Below, one piece after another: positions 18,295 through 27,241 of a DNA stretch of 64,000 nt (position 1 is the stretch's first letter; every line of letters starts with the position of its first letter). The notes beneath the pieces are model-generated. The model saw only the letters and a program-made list of their open reading frames with translations, had not been told where the DNA came from and made no database searches. The stretch is from an uncultured Paracoccaceae bacterium. Lineage in GTDB: Bacteria > Pseudomonadota > Alphaproteobacteria > Rhodobacterales > Rhodobacteraceae. Position numbers and translations under genes: made by a program. The stretch covers positions 124,001 to 188,000 of the forward strand of contig CANMDE010000001.1 in the NCBI GenBank assembly GCA_947496535.1, given 5' to 3'.

Positions 18295-19908
18295 TCAAAT
18301 CCGCCCATCATAGGCTTTGCGGTCAATGACAGCCGCGATCAATGAGAAATTCTCAGCCTCAAGTGCCTGCGTCATTGCATCCCGTAAACTGGCCCGGTCT
18401 GTCACAGTATAGCCGTTACCACCAAATGCCTTGGCTACCGCTGCATAGTCATGATTAGCAAAGTCCACTCCTCGGTTTTTCATCTGTCGCTGCCGCTGTT
18501 TCAACTCGATCAGGGCAAGTGATTCATCCACAAAAACAACAAAAATGGTGTTTTGACCCAATTCCGCAGCTGTGGACAATTCTCCTGCGACCATCAGAAA
18601 ACCGGCGTCGCCCGAAAAGCTGACAACGGGCCGATCAGGCGCCGCTATCTTGGCGCCCATCGCCAAGGGAACGGCGCAGCCCATGGTGCATAGCCCTGAT
18701 GATTGCAGCAAAGTGCGCGGTTGGGAGCATTCCCACATCTGCGATAAGAGGATGCGATGCGCCCCGCTATCAACGGTGGCAATCGCATCGTCTGGCAGAA
18801 CATCGCGACACTCGGCGATAACAGCAGCCGGTCCCCATTCTTCATCGGTCGGGAAGGTTTTTGCGAGTGTTTCCCTCAACGCGGCCACCTCACCATCAAC
18901 CCAAGTCTGCTGCGGCGATACATTCTCGGCCATCGCGTCAAGCGTAGCACCGGTATCGGCAACAAAGCTCAACGACGCTTGATGCATGAAGTGGTGGTTT
19001 GGCTCCGCATGGATATCAATCACGCGAGTTTGGGCGGGGTCCCAAGGGTCACGCCAGCCTGTCCGCATCTCAATCGGGTCATATCCAACCAAAAGGATTA
19101 GGTCTGCCTGAGCCAAAAACGGCAACAGGTGCTTATCTGCCAATGGCGAAAGACCTGCGCCGCCAAGACAAAGTGGATGATCTTCGGGGATCACCCCTTT
19201 CGCCTTATAGGTTGTGACGACCGGCACTTGATAAGCATCAACAAAGCGGCGCACCGCTGCTGTTGCGTCATCCTTCAAGACATCTAGACCAGCCACAATC
19301 AGCGGACGCTTTGCCTCGGCCAGCCATTCCCGCGCCGTTTGTAGATTTGCGGCCGCCGGGATGACTGGACTGGCCGTGGCACGCTGACCAAGCATATCCA
19401 CGCCCTGCGCATCAGCGACCGAAATTGGAACATCAATATGCACTGGTCCACTGCGACCTTCGGTGGCGATACCGATTGCCTTTTCAGCAATGACCCCAGC
19501 CGCCTCCGGGACGAGAGTAAAAGTTGCCTTTGTCATGGGGGCAAAGACCGCGCGATGATCCAACACCTGATGTGTGTAAGTCTCTGCCTCTGAGGCATCA
19601 ACGCAACCCGTCAAAACAATCAAAGGCACACGATCCTGACTGGCATTGGCGACCACATTCACCCCATTCATCGCGCCCGGCCCCACCGTGGCGACCAAAA
19701 TTGCGGGTGCCCCATCAACATGATGCACCCCCTCGGCCATAAAACCCGCCGCATTCTCATGCTTTGTCAGAACAAAGGTGATGCCCGCATTTTCAAGCGC
19801 ATCGATCAGCGTGAGCACCTCGCCCCCTGGCATGCCAAAAGCATAGCGGCATCCGGCGGCGTATAATCTGCGCGCAAGAATATCAGCTGCGCGGTTTGTT
19901 TTGGTCAT
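18295..19908 (-). CDS. Thiamine-diphosphate-dependent enzyme, acetolactate synthase-like
   Basis: 537 residues with the three-domain ThDP fold of the acetolactate synthase/decarboxylase group. The catalytic Glu is in KHENAAGFMAEG (about 50), and the cofactor region reads GDAGFLMVAGELSTAAELG (about 432). The classical metal motif GDG...NN is altered: GDA replaces GDG, and FVDESLALIE stands where N-D-N is usual. No regulatory small subunit gene adjoins, so a role in branched-chain amino-acid synthesis is unlikely. It pairs with a class III CoA-transferase, which recalls oxalyl-CoA or related acyl-CoA decarboxylation, but the sequence is not clearly oxalyl-CoA decarboxylase. Substrate unassigned. 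Confidence 0.85.
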   Translation of the reverse strand: MTKTNRAADILARRLYAAGCRYAFGMPGGEVLTLIDALENAGITFVLTKHENAAGFMAEGVHHVDGAPAILVATVGPGAMNGVNVVANASQDRVPLIVLTGCVDASEAETYTHQVLDHRAVFAPMTKATFTLVPEAAGVIAEKAIGIATEGRSGPVHIDVPISVADAQGVDMLGQRATASPVIPAAANLQTAREWLAEAKRPLIVAGLDVLKDDATAAVRRFVDAYQVPVVTTYKAKGVIPEDHPLCLGGAGLSPLADKHLLPFLAQADLILLVGYDPIEMRTGWRDPWDPAQTRVIDIHAEPNHHFMHQASLSFVADTGATLDAMAENVSPQQTWVDGEVAALRETLAKTFPTDEEWGPAAVIAECRDVLPDDAIATVDSGAHRILLSQMWECSQPRTLLQSSGLCTMGCAVPLAMGAKIAAPDRPVVSFSGDAGFLMVAGELSTAAELGQNTIFVVFVDESLALIELKQRQRQMKNRGVDFANHDYAAVAKAFGGNGYTVTDRASLRDAMTQALEAENFSLIAAVIDRKAYDGRI

Positions 19909-19929
19909 ATTTGATCCTTAAACTTCGGG

Positions 19930-20400
19930 TTACTTCGTGGCTTCAGTAGCAATTTGCTGAAAGGCCCTATCAAGTTCGGTCGCAGCGGCCCCTAGATCGT
20001 CTGGCGCATCGTCTAAATAGGGTGCAAAAACGAAACTTGGCGTTTTGTAGGATAGGGTGGCAGTGCCATCGTCCTCCTCGGTCAGATATAACCGAATGGG
20101 GGCCTCAATCATCGCGGCTGCGGACAGGTTCAAAATACGAACCGCATAAATGTTGTTGAAAACACCCACCACGCGGTTTTCTGGTATCTCAATCCCTCGT
20201 GCCTTTGCCGCGTCGGTGGGTCCCGCTTGGGTCACAATGGCAAAACCATTGAAAGCAACTGCATCACGCAAATCTGTCATGAGTGTATCAAAGGATTTGT
20301 CAGTTCGAATCACCGCCCAACCGTCGCGTGGTTCAACAGAATCCGCTGCCACTGGTTGCGCCATCACGCTTGCAATCATGATCCAAAGAACTCTCCACAT
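19930..20400 (-). CDS. Secreted DUF302-family protein
   Basis: About 156 residues from the ATG at 20400, chosen because AAGGA lies seven bases upstream; a GTG at 20415 is the longer alternative. The signal peptide ends near VAA-D. The DUF302 domain (about 30-145) is recognisable by the early DGWAVIRTDKSFDTLMTDL segment and the central NNIYAVRILNLS / IEAPIRLYLTEE region. The family has no established biochemical activity. It is 21 bases upstream of the ThDP-enzyme gene on the same strand and may be the first gene of that unit. Confidence 0.8.
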   Translation of the reverse strand: MWRVLWIMIASVMAQPVAADSVEPRDGWAVIRTDKSFDTLMTDLRDAVAFNGFAIVTQAGPTDAAKARGIEIPENRVVGVFNNIYAVRILNLSAAAMIEAPIRLYLTEEDDGTATLSYKTPSFVFAPYLDDAPDDLGAAATELDRAFQQIATEATK

Positions 20401-20696
20401 AAGCTGATCCTTCACGCTGTTGTCGGCGGTTGATAGCCAATTATGGTCCGGTTTGTGTTCAAATCACTGTGCATAAACGGTAACATGATTTGTCGCGTAG
20501 CTATTGTCACGGTCATAAACCCGCTTGGAAAACTGATGTAGTTTCTGATACATTTTCCCGACTTTCCCGCTATGGTAACAACAAGAAACAACAAACAGTT
20601 TGAAGCGCAGGCAATTGACTATCCTTTGCATACGAAAGACGAGCGCTCGAACATGGTCGCAACAAGGTGCTGCTTGCGACAGAAAAGGACCACACC
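20401..20696. other. Intergenic region between divergent DUF302 and capsule genes
   Basis: About 296 AT-richer bases that must hold both divergent promoters. I see no convincing sigma-70 pair, no strong palindrome and no credible short gene. The ribosome site AAAAGGA near 20683-20688 belongs to kpsE. Confidence 0.5.
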
Positions 20697-22037
20697 TTGG
20701 GTGATGTGCTAGATAACAAAAAAGGGGCAGCAGCCCGCAAAAACCAGCCCCAAAAGGCTGACGGTAAAGGTGCGCCAAACCCCAATAAACCTAAGGGTAA
20801 TCCGCAAAACAAGAAGCCACCTCAACAGGGTAAAGCGCAAAGACCTGTCGTCCTCGAAACCAAAGGAAAGGTGGTCGACCTCTCAGGTGCTCAGGATTCA
20901 ATGGGTCGTATGGTGCGTCCGCAGAAACGCCGGCGGCGGGCATTGCTTTTGTCGTTCCTTCTCTTCGTGCTCACACCAATTGGGTTGTCAACGTACTATT
21001 ATCTGGAGGTCGCCAGCGACAGATACGCGTCGTCAGCAGGCTTTGCCGTCCGCGGAATCGAATCGTCGGCTGGCCTGGACACAATCGGCGCACTAACCGG
21101 GTTGGCGTCCAGCGGCTCTACGACTTCGGATTCTTATATAGTTTTGGAGTATCTTGAAAGCCAGGACTTGATCCAAGCATTAGACAGGCGCGTCGATCTG
21201 CGAACAGTCTTTTCGCAGGATGAAATCGACCCCCTTTCCCGATTGCGTTCGGAGGCTTCACAAGAGGAATTTCTGGATTATTGGACCCGTATGATCAAGA
21301 CGAGCTTCGATCCAACGTCTGGCATCATCAATATCGAGGTTCAGTCTTTCACACCTGAGCATGCCCGAGAAGTCGCAGCAGCAACGGTAGAACTAACGCA
21401 GGAACTGGCCAACAACCTGACTGCTTCGGCCCGCGAGGACGCTTTACGCTTCGCCGAAGCGGAATTGGCTCGCCAAGAAGAACGCCTGCGTGAAGCATTG
21501 GCATCCATCAGCAATTTCCGGGAAAGAGAGCAATCCGTAAACCCGGCAGCCACTGCAGAGCTGGATATTCAGCTTCTCAGTTCGCTGGAAAGCCGTTTGG
21601 TGGACCTAAATGCTAGAATGGCCGCCATTAGCGATAGCTTGGACGAAAATGCCCCATCCATCGTTTCGCTCAGACGGCAGGCGGAGGCTCTTGAGGGGCA
21701 AATCGATCGGCGGCGCGCTGCGATTTCCGGGGCCTTAACAAGAGAAGGCGTTGATGGCGCCGCCGTTTCAAATTTGCTCAGCGCGTATGAGGGGCTGGAA
21801 GTAGAAAAACGTTTCGCCGAAGAATCTTACGCCTCTGCCCTGGCCTCGCTTGAACAGGCACGACGCGACGCTGATCAGCAGCAGCGTTATCTAGCGGTCT
21901 ATTCCAACCCTTACACACCACAGGATGCAGCATATCCAAGACGGCCCACGAACATCTTTCTCATCGTAGTGATCTGTGTTGGCCTATGGGGTATCGGAAC
22001 CTTGCTGGTCTATTCGGTCAGGGATCATATGTCATGA
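20697..22037 (+). CDS. kpsE: Capsule polysaccharide export protein, KpsE/Wzz-type
   Basis: About 446 residues. Inner-membrane polysaccharide co-polymerase/adaptor that links the KpsMT exporter to the outer membrane. The first ~85 residues are a basic, Lys/Asn/Pro/Gln-rich cytoplasmic leader; the first membrane helix (about 90-110) follows KRRRR, a large periplasmic coiled-coil region fills about 115-415, and the second helix is at about 418-438 after the proline-rich YPRRPTN. TTG 20697 is preferred because AAAAGGA is seven bases upstream; GTG 20667 would add ten residues. It overlaps kpsM by ATGA. No kpsD, kpsC or kpsS is seen here. Confidence 0.85.
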   Translation: MGDVLDNKKGAAARKNQPQKADGKGAPNPNKPKGNPQNKKPPQQGKAQRPVVLETKGKVVDLSGAQDSMGRMVRPQKRRRRALLLSFLLFVLTPIGLSTYYYLEVASDRYASSAGFAVRGIESSAGLDTIGALTGLASSGSTTSDSYIVLEYLESQDLIQALDRRVDLRTVFSQDEIDPLSRLRSEASQEEFLDYWTRMIKTSFDPTSGIINIEVQSFTPEHAREVAAATVELTQELANNLTASAREDALRFAEAELARQEERLREALASISNFREREQSVNPAATAELDIQLLSSLESRLVDLNARMAAISDSLDENAPSIVSLRRQAEALEGQIDRRRAAISGALTREGVDGAAVSNLLSAYEGLEVEKRFAEESYASALASLEQARRDADQQQRYLAVYSNPYTPQDAAYPRRPTNIFLIVVICVGLWGIGTLLVYSVRDHMS

Positions 22038-22816
22038 TCAAGACAACCGCGCGCGAGCTTTGCACATTGCAATTGCGCGTTATCGGCAGTTTGGTTTTGC
22101 GTGAAACACGCGCAACTTTCGGCACATCCAAGTTTGGCTACTTGTGGGCCATTTTCACCCCAGCGGCGAGTGTTGGTGTCTTGGTTTTTGTGTTTTCTTT
22201 GATTGGTCGGCACGCACCGTTTGGCTCAAGCTTGGCGCTTTTTTTTGCAACCGGAATATTAGTACTGCAGTTGTTTAACGAATTATCCAACAAGCTGAAC
22301 ACTGTCTTTGAAGCTAATAGCGCCTTGTTGACCTATCCGGTCATTAAGGACATGGATACATTATTTGCGCGAGCCCTGCTGATCATGACAACTTATGCTG
22401 TGATCATGGTGCTTTTTTTTGGCGCTTTGTTTCTTTTGGGTATGTTCGATGGTCCTGCTTATCCTGAGCGGTCCATTCAAGCTTTTTTTGCAGCGTGCCT
22501 ACTTGGGTTGTCGATGGGACTGCTTAATGCCGTGATTACGTCGATTTGGGTAACCTGGATACAAGTAGAGAAGGTTCTCACCCGCCCGCTTTTTTTCGTT
22601 TCTGGTATCTTCTATGTGCCCAGCTCACTTCCACCAGAGGCTATGGCTGCGCTTAGTTGGAACCCGGTGCTGCACCTCGTTGAATGGATGCGTGAGGGTA
22701 TCTACCCCAATTACAACAGTGCAGTAATCGACCGAGTATATCTTTTTTTCGTGATTATGCTCATGCTGCTTTGTGGGTTAGCCGGCGAGCGGCTGTTGCG
22801 AAAAAAACGAGTCTGA
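22034..22816 (+). CDS. kpsM: Capsule polysaccharide ABC exporter permease
   Basis: About 260 residues with six hydrophobic helices, typical of ABC-2 type KpsM/Wzm permeases. It moves lipid-linked capsular polysaccharide across the inner membrane with KpsT. The N-terminal [19 protein letters not shown] motif is characteristic. ATG 22034 overlaps the kpsE stop (ATGA), and kpsT begins two bases after this gene's stop. Codon use is more AT-rich than in the flanking metabolic genes, as is common for surface-polysaccharide loci. Confidence 0.92.
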   Translation: MIKTTARELCTLQLRVIGSLVLRETRATFGTSKFGYLWAIFTPAASVGVLVFVFSLIGRHAPFGSSLALFFATGILVLQLFNELSNKLNTVFEANSALLTYPVIKDMDTLFARALLIMTTYAVIMVLFFGALFLLGMFDGPAYPERSIQAFFAACLLGLSMGLLNAVITSIWVTWIQVEKVLTRPLFFVSGIFYVPSSLPPEAMAALSWNPVLHLVEWMREGIYPNYNSAVIDRVYLFFVIMLMLLCGLAGERLLRKKRV

Positions 22817-22817
22817 T

Positions 22818-23477
22818 ATGTTGGAACTCGATAATGTTTCCAAAAGCTATCATCTGGATGGAGTTAGAAAAACTATACTGACCAACCTGACATTCGCTTT
22901 TCCAGCAGATCGCAATGTTGCCATCATGGGACATAATGGGGCGGGAAAATCTACCTTGATGCGATTGCTTGCAGGAACCGAAACGCCAGATAGCGGTCGC
23001 ATCTATCGCCACGCACGGGTTTCTTGGCCGCTTGGGTTCAGCGGGGGGTTTAACGGTTCCATGACGGGCCTGGAGAATGTTCGTTTTGTTGCGCGGATCT
23101 ACGGGCAGGACACCGAGGCAATCATCGAATATGTGCGCGAATTTTCCGAATTGGGCCCATCACTGAACTTGCCGATTAGAACCTACTCAAGCGGGATGAA
23201 GGCCAGACTGGCTTTCGGAATGAGTCTAGCCATCGATTTTCAGGTCTATCTGATTGATGAAGTCACTGCAGTTGGTGACACAAAGTTTAGACGTAAAAGC
23301 AAGGCCGCGTTTCAGGAAAAGCTGGAGCGCAGCCGGGTCATCATGATCTCGCATTCAAAAAACACCATCAAGGATTATTGCGACTGCGGTATTTTTCTGT
23401 CGCCCTCACAACTGTTATTTTTCGATGATATTGATGATCTCGTAAAATACTATCAGGCTGTTGTGGGTGCTGAATAG
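22818..23477 (+). CDS. kpsT: Capsule polysaccharide ABC exporter ATPase
   Basis: 219 residues, the usual KpsT length. Walker [10 protein letters not shown] (about 40-48), signature [13 protein letters not shown] (about 122-134) and Walker [13 protein letters not shown] (about 142-153) are intact. It powers export of capsular polysaccharide through KpsM. It ends the kpsE-kpsM-kpsT unit; the next gene is convergent with 63 bases between, where only a weak stem is seen. Confidence 0.94.
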   Translation: MLELDNVSKSYHLDGVRKTILTNLTFAFPADRNVAIMGHNGAGKSTLMRLLAGTETPDSGRIYRHARVSWPLGFSGGFNGSMTGLENVRFVARIYGQDTEAIIEYVREFSELGPSLNLPIRTYSSGMKARLAFGMSLAIDFQVYLIDEVTAVGDTKFRRKSKAAFQEKLERSRVIMISHSKNTIKDYCDCGIFLSPSQLLFFDDIDDLVKYYQAVVGAE

Positions 23478-23540
23478 GGTAGCGAAGTGACTGGCCCTTA
23501 ATAATGACCAGCTTACCTGACGACTAACAAAGATGGCACC

Positions 23541-25586
23541 TCAAACATCTTTCACCAGCCGCAAAGCGTCATAGATTGCGGCATGTGTGTTACGTGCGCT
23601 AACGGCGTCACCTATACGGAAGAGCTGAAAAGTTCCGTCTGAGTTCCGCTCGATCTTCTGTGGTAGCCCCTCAATCAATGCGTTCTGATCGACCTCTCCG
23701 GCATTCGAAGACAGCGGCTTCAGCTCAAAATAAAGATCATCCAGTGGCAAGGTTCCATAATTCACCACAACCTGATCATACCGCGCATCATAGGTATGAT
23801 CACTGTAGTCCGTTCCAATCGTCGCTTTGAGTTGATTGCCGTCGCGAGCCACATTCAGAAGGCGGCGGGTCACAGTGAAGGTCACATCCTTTTCCTGCAG
23901 ACTGCGCATGTAGGGAACCAGATTCATGGCCATGATGTCAGGTGCAAAGACACGGTCAGGTGTCATGATCTCCACTTTCGCACCGCTATGTGCGGCAATC
24001 TCAGCTGCCTGTAGGCCGGGGTGATCACCTGACTCATCGTAGATCAAAACCTTTTCGGCTGGTTTGATGTCGCCCGATATCAAATCCCAAGTGGTCACGA
24101 CATCCGGCGCGTCCGTGCCAGCCTCAAACAACTGCGTATTGGGCAGTCCACCCGTGGCAATGATGACCACGTCGGGGTTCAGGGCTGTAATATCTCCCGC
24201 CTCCGCCCATTTGTTAAAGTGAAACACCACATCGCGGGCCGCGCACTGGGTCATGCGCCAGTCGATGATCGACATCATCTCGCGCCGTCGCGGGTTTTGA
24301 GCTGTCAGCCTGATCTGACCGCCAGGGTCAGGCTGCGCCTCGAACACCGTCACGCTGTGCCCGCGCTCTGCCGCCACACGTGCAGCCTCCAGCCCACCGG
24401 GGCCCGCACCGACGACAACGATATTCCGCCGCTGAGATGCAGGTGAAATGACATGTGGCATCGTCAGCTCGCGTCCAGTTGCTGCATTATGAATGCAAAG
24501 CGCATCACCTGCCTGATAAATCCGGTCCAGACAGTACGTGGCACCGACGCAGGGGCGAATGTCATCCTCACGACCCTCGACAATCTTCTGCACGATATGC
24601 GGGTCAGCCATATGGGCGCGGGTCATTCCCACCATATCCAGCAAGCCCGAGGCAACAGCATGTCGGGCCGTTGCCACATCGGGTATTCTGGCAGCGTGAA
24701 AGGTAGGCATGCCGGTGGCCTTACGTACCTCACCCGCAAAATCCACATGCGGAGCTGTTGGCATACCTTGCACCGGGATGACATCGGTCAAGGCAGGGTC
24801 AGTGTGTATGCGGCCACGGATCACGTTGAGAAAATCAACCTGGCCGGTTGCCTTCAGGCGCTTTGAAACCTCGATCCCCTCCTCAGCGGTTATGCCGCCC
24901 TGCTGTGCCTCATCGGCGGTATAGCGGACACCCACGATAAACTCGGACCCGACCCGCCTGCGCACCGCATCTATCACCTCAAACGGCATTCTGAGGCGAT
25001 TTTCCAGCGTATCGCCACCATACGGGCCAGTCAGGTCATTGGTCAGCGGGGACCAGAACTGATCCAGCAAATGACCATATATCTCTACCTCGACGCCATC
25101 CATACCGCCGGCCTGCATCCGCTCGGCCGCATCGGCAAAGTCGCTGATGATCCGTTCAATATCCCAATCCTCGACCAGCTTGGGAAAGGCACGATGCGCG
25201 GGTTCGCGATGCCTGGAAGAGGACACCGACGGCAGCCAATCGCCTTTATTCCAACCTGTTCGGCGGCCGAGGTGAGTCAACTGGATCATCACTGCGCAAC
25301 CGTGATCGTGGCAGGCATCTGTGAGCTGCCTGATCCACGGAACAACCTCGTCCTTGTAAGCGAGGATATTGTTGAAAACGGGCGGACTGTCTCTGCTGAC
25401 AGCGGCAGAACCAGCCGTCATCGTTAAAGCAACACCGGCCTTGGCGCGTTCGGCGTGATAGGCCGCATAGCGCTCCTTTGGCATCCCGTCTTCGGGATAG
25501 GCCGGTTCATGGCTCGTGGTCATGATCCGGTTGCGCAGGGTCAGATGCTTCAGTTGAAAGGGCTGCAAAAGGGGATCGTTCGACAT
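23541..25586 (-). CDS. NADH:flavin oxidoreductase family, N-methylproline demethylase-like
   Basis: 681 residues, a two-part flavoprotein: an Old-Yellow-Enzyme/trimethylamine-dehydrogenase-like barrel (about 1-370) and a C-terminal NAD(P)/FAD-binding part beginning VVVGAGPGGLEAARVAAERG (about 388). The linker holds the iron-sulfur cluster cysteines expected for the family (RPCVGATYCLDRIYQ, then ALCIHNA). The start NRIMTTSHEPAYPEDGMPKE strongly recalls proteins annotated as N-methylproline demethylase in Rhodobacterales. It lies nine bases downstream of the MttB-like gene and shares its transcript. Removal of an N-methyl group is the inferred reaction; the exact substrate is uncertain. Confidence 0.85.
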   Translation of the reverse strand: MSNDPLLQPFQLKHLTLRNRIMTTSHEPAYPEDGMPKERYAAYHAERAKAGVALTMTAGSAAVSRDSPPVFNNILAYKDEVVPWIRQLTDACHDHGCAVMIQLTHLGRRTGWNKGDWLPSVSSSRHREPAHRAFPKLVEDWDIERIISDFADAAERMQAGGMDGVEVEIYGHLLDQFWSPLTNDLTGPYGGDTLENRLRMPFEVIDAVRRRVGSEFIVGVRYTADEAQQGGITAEEGIEVSKRLKATGQVDFLNVIRGRIHTDPALTDVIPVQGMPTAPHVDFAGEVRKATGMPTFHAARIPDVATARHAVASGLLDMVGMTRAHMADPHIVQKIVEGREDDIRPCVGATYCLDRIYQAGDALCIHNAATGRELTMPHVISPASQRRNIVVVGAGPGGLEAARVAAERGHSVTVFEAQPDPGGQIRLTAQNPRRREMMSIIDWRMTQCAARDVVFHFNKWAEAGDITALNPDVVIIATGGLPNTQLFEAGTDAPDVVTTWDLISGDIKPAEKVLIYDESGDHPGLQAAEIAAHSGAKVEIMTPDRVFAPDIMAMNLVPYMRSLQEKDVTFTVTRRLLNVARDGNQLKATIGTDYSDHTYDARYDQVVVNYGTLPLDDLYFELKPLSSNAGEVDQNALIEGLPQKIERNSDGTFQLFRIGDAVSARNTHAAIYDALRLVKDV

Positions 25587-25595
25587 TCGCTTACC

Positions 25596-27164
25596 CTAGT
25601 GCCACGCATCGGGCATTGATGCCCTCTTGCGCTTCACGAAATCCTGAAGCGCCTCGTCAATGGCAATATCAAGCGGGGGTGCCTCATACTCCGCCAATAC
25701 TTTTTTCCAGCGCAGATTTGCCCGGGCAGCCATATCAATCTCGCCTTGCTCCGTCCAAGTTTCCCACGGCTGATTGTCGTCCAGCACACTGTCATAATAT
25801 GCGGTCTTGTAGTGACGCAAGGTATGCGCGGTCGAGAATAGATGTACGCCGGGCCCCTGTTCGGCCAACGACTCAAATCCCAGCATGTCGTCATCTACGG
25901 TCAACCCGTTCATATACGCATGCAATGCCCCGCAGACATCGGTATCGAGCATGAATTTCTCGTAGGACATGGACAGCAGCCCATCAAGGAACCCGGCGGA
26001 GTGCAAAATGTAATGTGCCCCGCAATGCACTGCCGACAGCATCGACATCATGCTTTGCTGCATCGCCTGCGCATCGGGCAGCTTCGAATTGGTAAAGTTA
26101 CCCGCACAGCGCAAAGGCAGGTTCAGCCGTCGTGCCATTTGACCCATCACCAGCGACCCAAGCGCAGGTTCCGCCGTGCCAAAAGTGGGTGAGCCTGACC
26201 GTAACGCCATCGAACTCAGGAATGCAGCCAAAATCGCGGGCGAACCGGGACGCACCAGTTGAGTCAAGGCGCAGGACACCATGCTTTCGGCCAGCCCCTG
26301 CGCGACTGACCCGGCCATCGTCAGCGGCGACACGGCCCCGCCCAGCAAGAATGGCAGGGCTATCGACCCTTGATTGGCAGCGGCATAGGTCCGAATACCG
26401 GCCGAGGTGACGCCATCCAGCACCAGCGGTGAGGTCGTATTGAAATTGCCTATTGTGACGCAGTTATCATCAACGAACCCGGCCCCGAACACCAACTGCG
26501 CCATTTCAACTGTGTCTTGTGCGCGCTCCGGTGCGGTGATGGACCCCAAAAACGCCCGGTCTGAATAGCGGATGTGGCCATAAATCATATCCAGATGCCG
26601 CTTGTTCACTGCGATATCCGTGGGCTCGCAAATCACGCCGCCCGAATGATGCAACCAGGGCGATGATTGCGCGAGTTTAACGAAGTTTTCAAAATCGTTG
26701 AGCGTCCCATAGCGCCGGCCCTTATCAAGATCCATCACGAAGGGAGAGCCATAAGCTGGTGCAAAAACAACCGCATCGCCGCCAAGCTCTACCGATTTAG
26801 CAGGGTTGCGGGCATGTTGTGTAAAGCGAGCAGGGGCGGTTTTGAGAAGCTCGCGGATCATGCCGGGCGGGAATTTGATGTTCCAGCTTTGTGGCGTCAG
26901 CGCGGTAACTTCGCCGCCAGCATCATCAAAGAGGCGCACTGTTTCGGGGTCATCCCGAAACTCGATCCCGATCTCGGCCATGATGCGATCTGCTGTTTGC
27001 TCAATCCGCACTAGGCTTTCTTCGTCCAGCAGATCGTAAGTAGGAATTCCCCGCGTGATGAAAGGCACCTCAAGATGCGGATTCTCGCCTGGTCCCGGCC
27101 CGATCTGCGCGCCCCGACGGTTGCCCGTCCGACCGCGTTTTGGCGGTGTCTTTACAACGTCCAT
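25596..27164 (-). CDS. MttB-family methyltransferase without pyrrolysine
   Basis: About 522 residues. ATG 27164 has GGAGG five bases upstream, which decides the start over an ORF extension to 27287. The protein belongs to the trimethylamine methyltransferase (MttB) superfamily; the frame has no internal TAG, so it is a non-pyrrolysine member. Such proteins in anaerobes demethylate glycine betaine (MtgB) or proline betaine (MtpB) to a corrinoid protein. No corrinoid-binding protein or activating enzyme is encoded nearby. With the adjacent N-methylproline-demethylase-like gene, a betaine-demethylation step is a reasonable inference. Divergent from a TetR regulator across 77 bases holding a palindrome. 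Confidence 0.85.
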   Translation of the reverse strand: MDVVKTPPKRGRTGNRRGAQIGPGPGENPHLEVPFITRGIPTYDLLDEESLVRIEQTADRIMAEIGIEFRDDPETVRLFDDAGGEVTALTPQSWNIKFPPGMIRELLKTAPARFTQHARNPAKSVELGGDAVVFAPAYGSPFVMDLDKGRRYGTLNDFENFVKLAQSSPWLHHSGGVICEPTDIAVNKRHLDMIYGHIRYSDRAFLGSITAPERAQDTVEMAQLVFGAGFVDDNCVTIGNFNTTSPLVLDGVTSAGIRTYAAANQGSIALPFLLGGAVSPLTMAGSVAQGLAESMVSCALTQLVRPGSPAILAAFLSSMALRSGSPTFGTAEPALGSLVMGQMARRLNLPLRCAGNFTNSKLPDAQAMQQSMMSMLSAVHCGAHYILHSAGFLDGLLSMSYEKFMLDTDVCGALHAYMNGLTVDDDMLGFESLAEQGPGVHLFSTAHTLRHYKTAYYDSVLDDNQPWETWTEQGEIDMAARANLRWKKVLAEYEAPPLDIAIDEALQDFVKRKRASMPDAWH

Positions 27165-27207
27165 CGTAGCCTCCAGACGCGCTCTATCCACATGACCGTC
27201 ACTAAAT

Positions 27208-27223
27208 TTGACATACCTGTCAA
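27208..27223. promoter_or_regulatory. Palindromic operator with divergent -35-like hexamers
   Basis: TTGACA-TACC-TGTCAA is a perfect inverted repeat between the MttB-like gene and the TetR gene. Each arm reads as a sigma-70 -35 hexamer in opposite directions, so a TetR dimer bound here could block both promoters. Confidence 0.6.
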
Positions 27224-27241
27224 GTATTGTATTCCTAAGCC

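Noticed and set aside
23529..23552. 7-bp stem AAAGATG/CATCTTT between kpsT and the demethylase gene as a terminator
   Set aside because: Stem is short and AT-rich, overlaps the demethylase stop and lacks a proper T-run.
25596..27164. Pyrrolysine (in-frame TAG) in the MttB-like gene
   Set aside because: The frame is continuous to its natural stop, so it is a non-pyrrolysine member.
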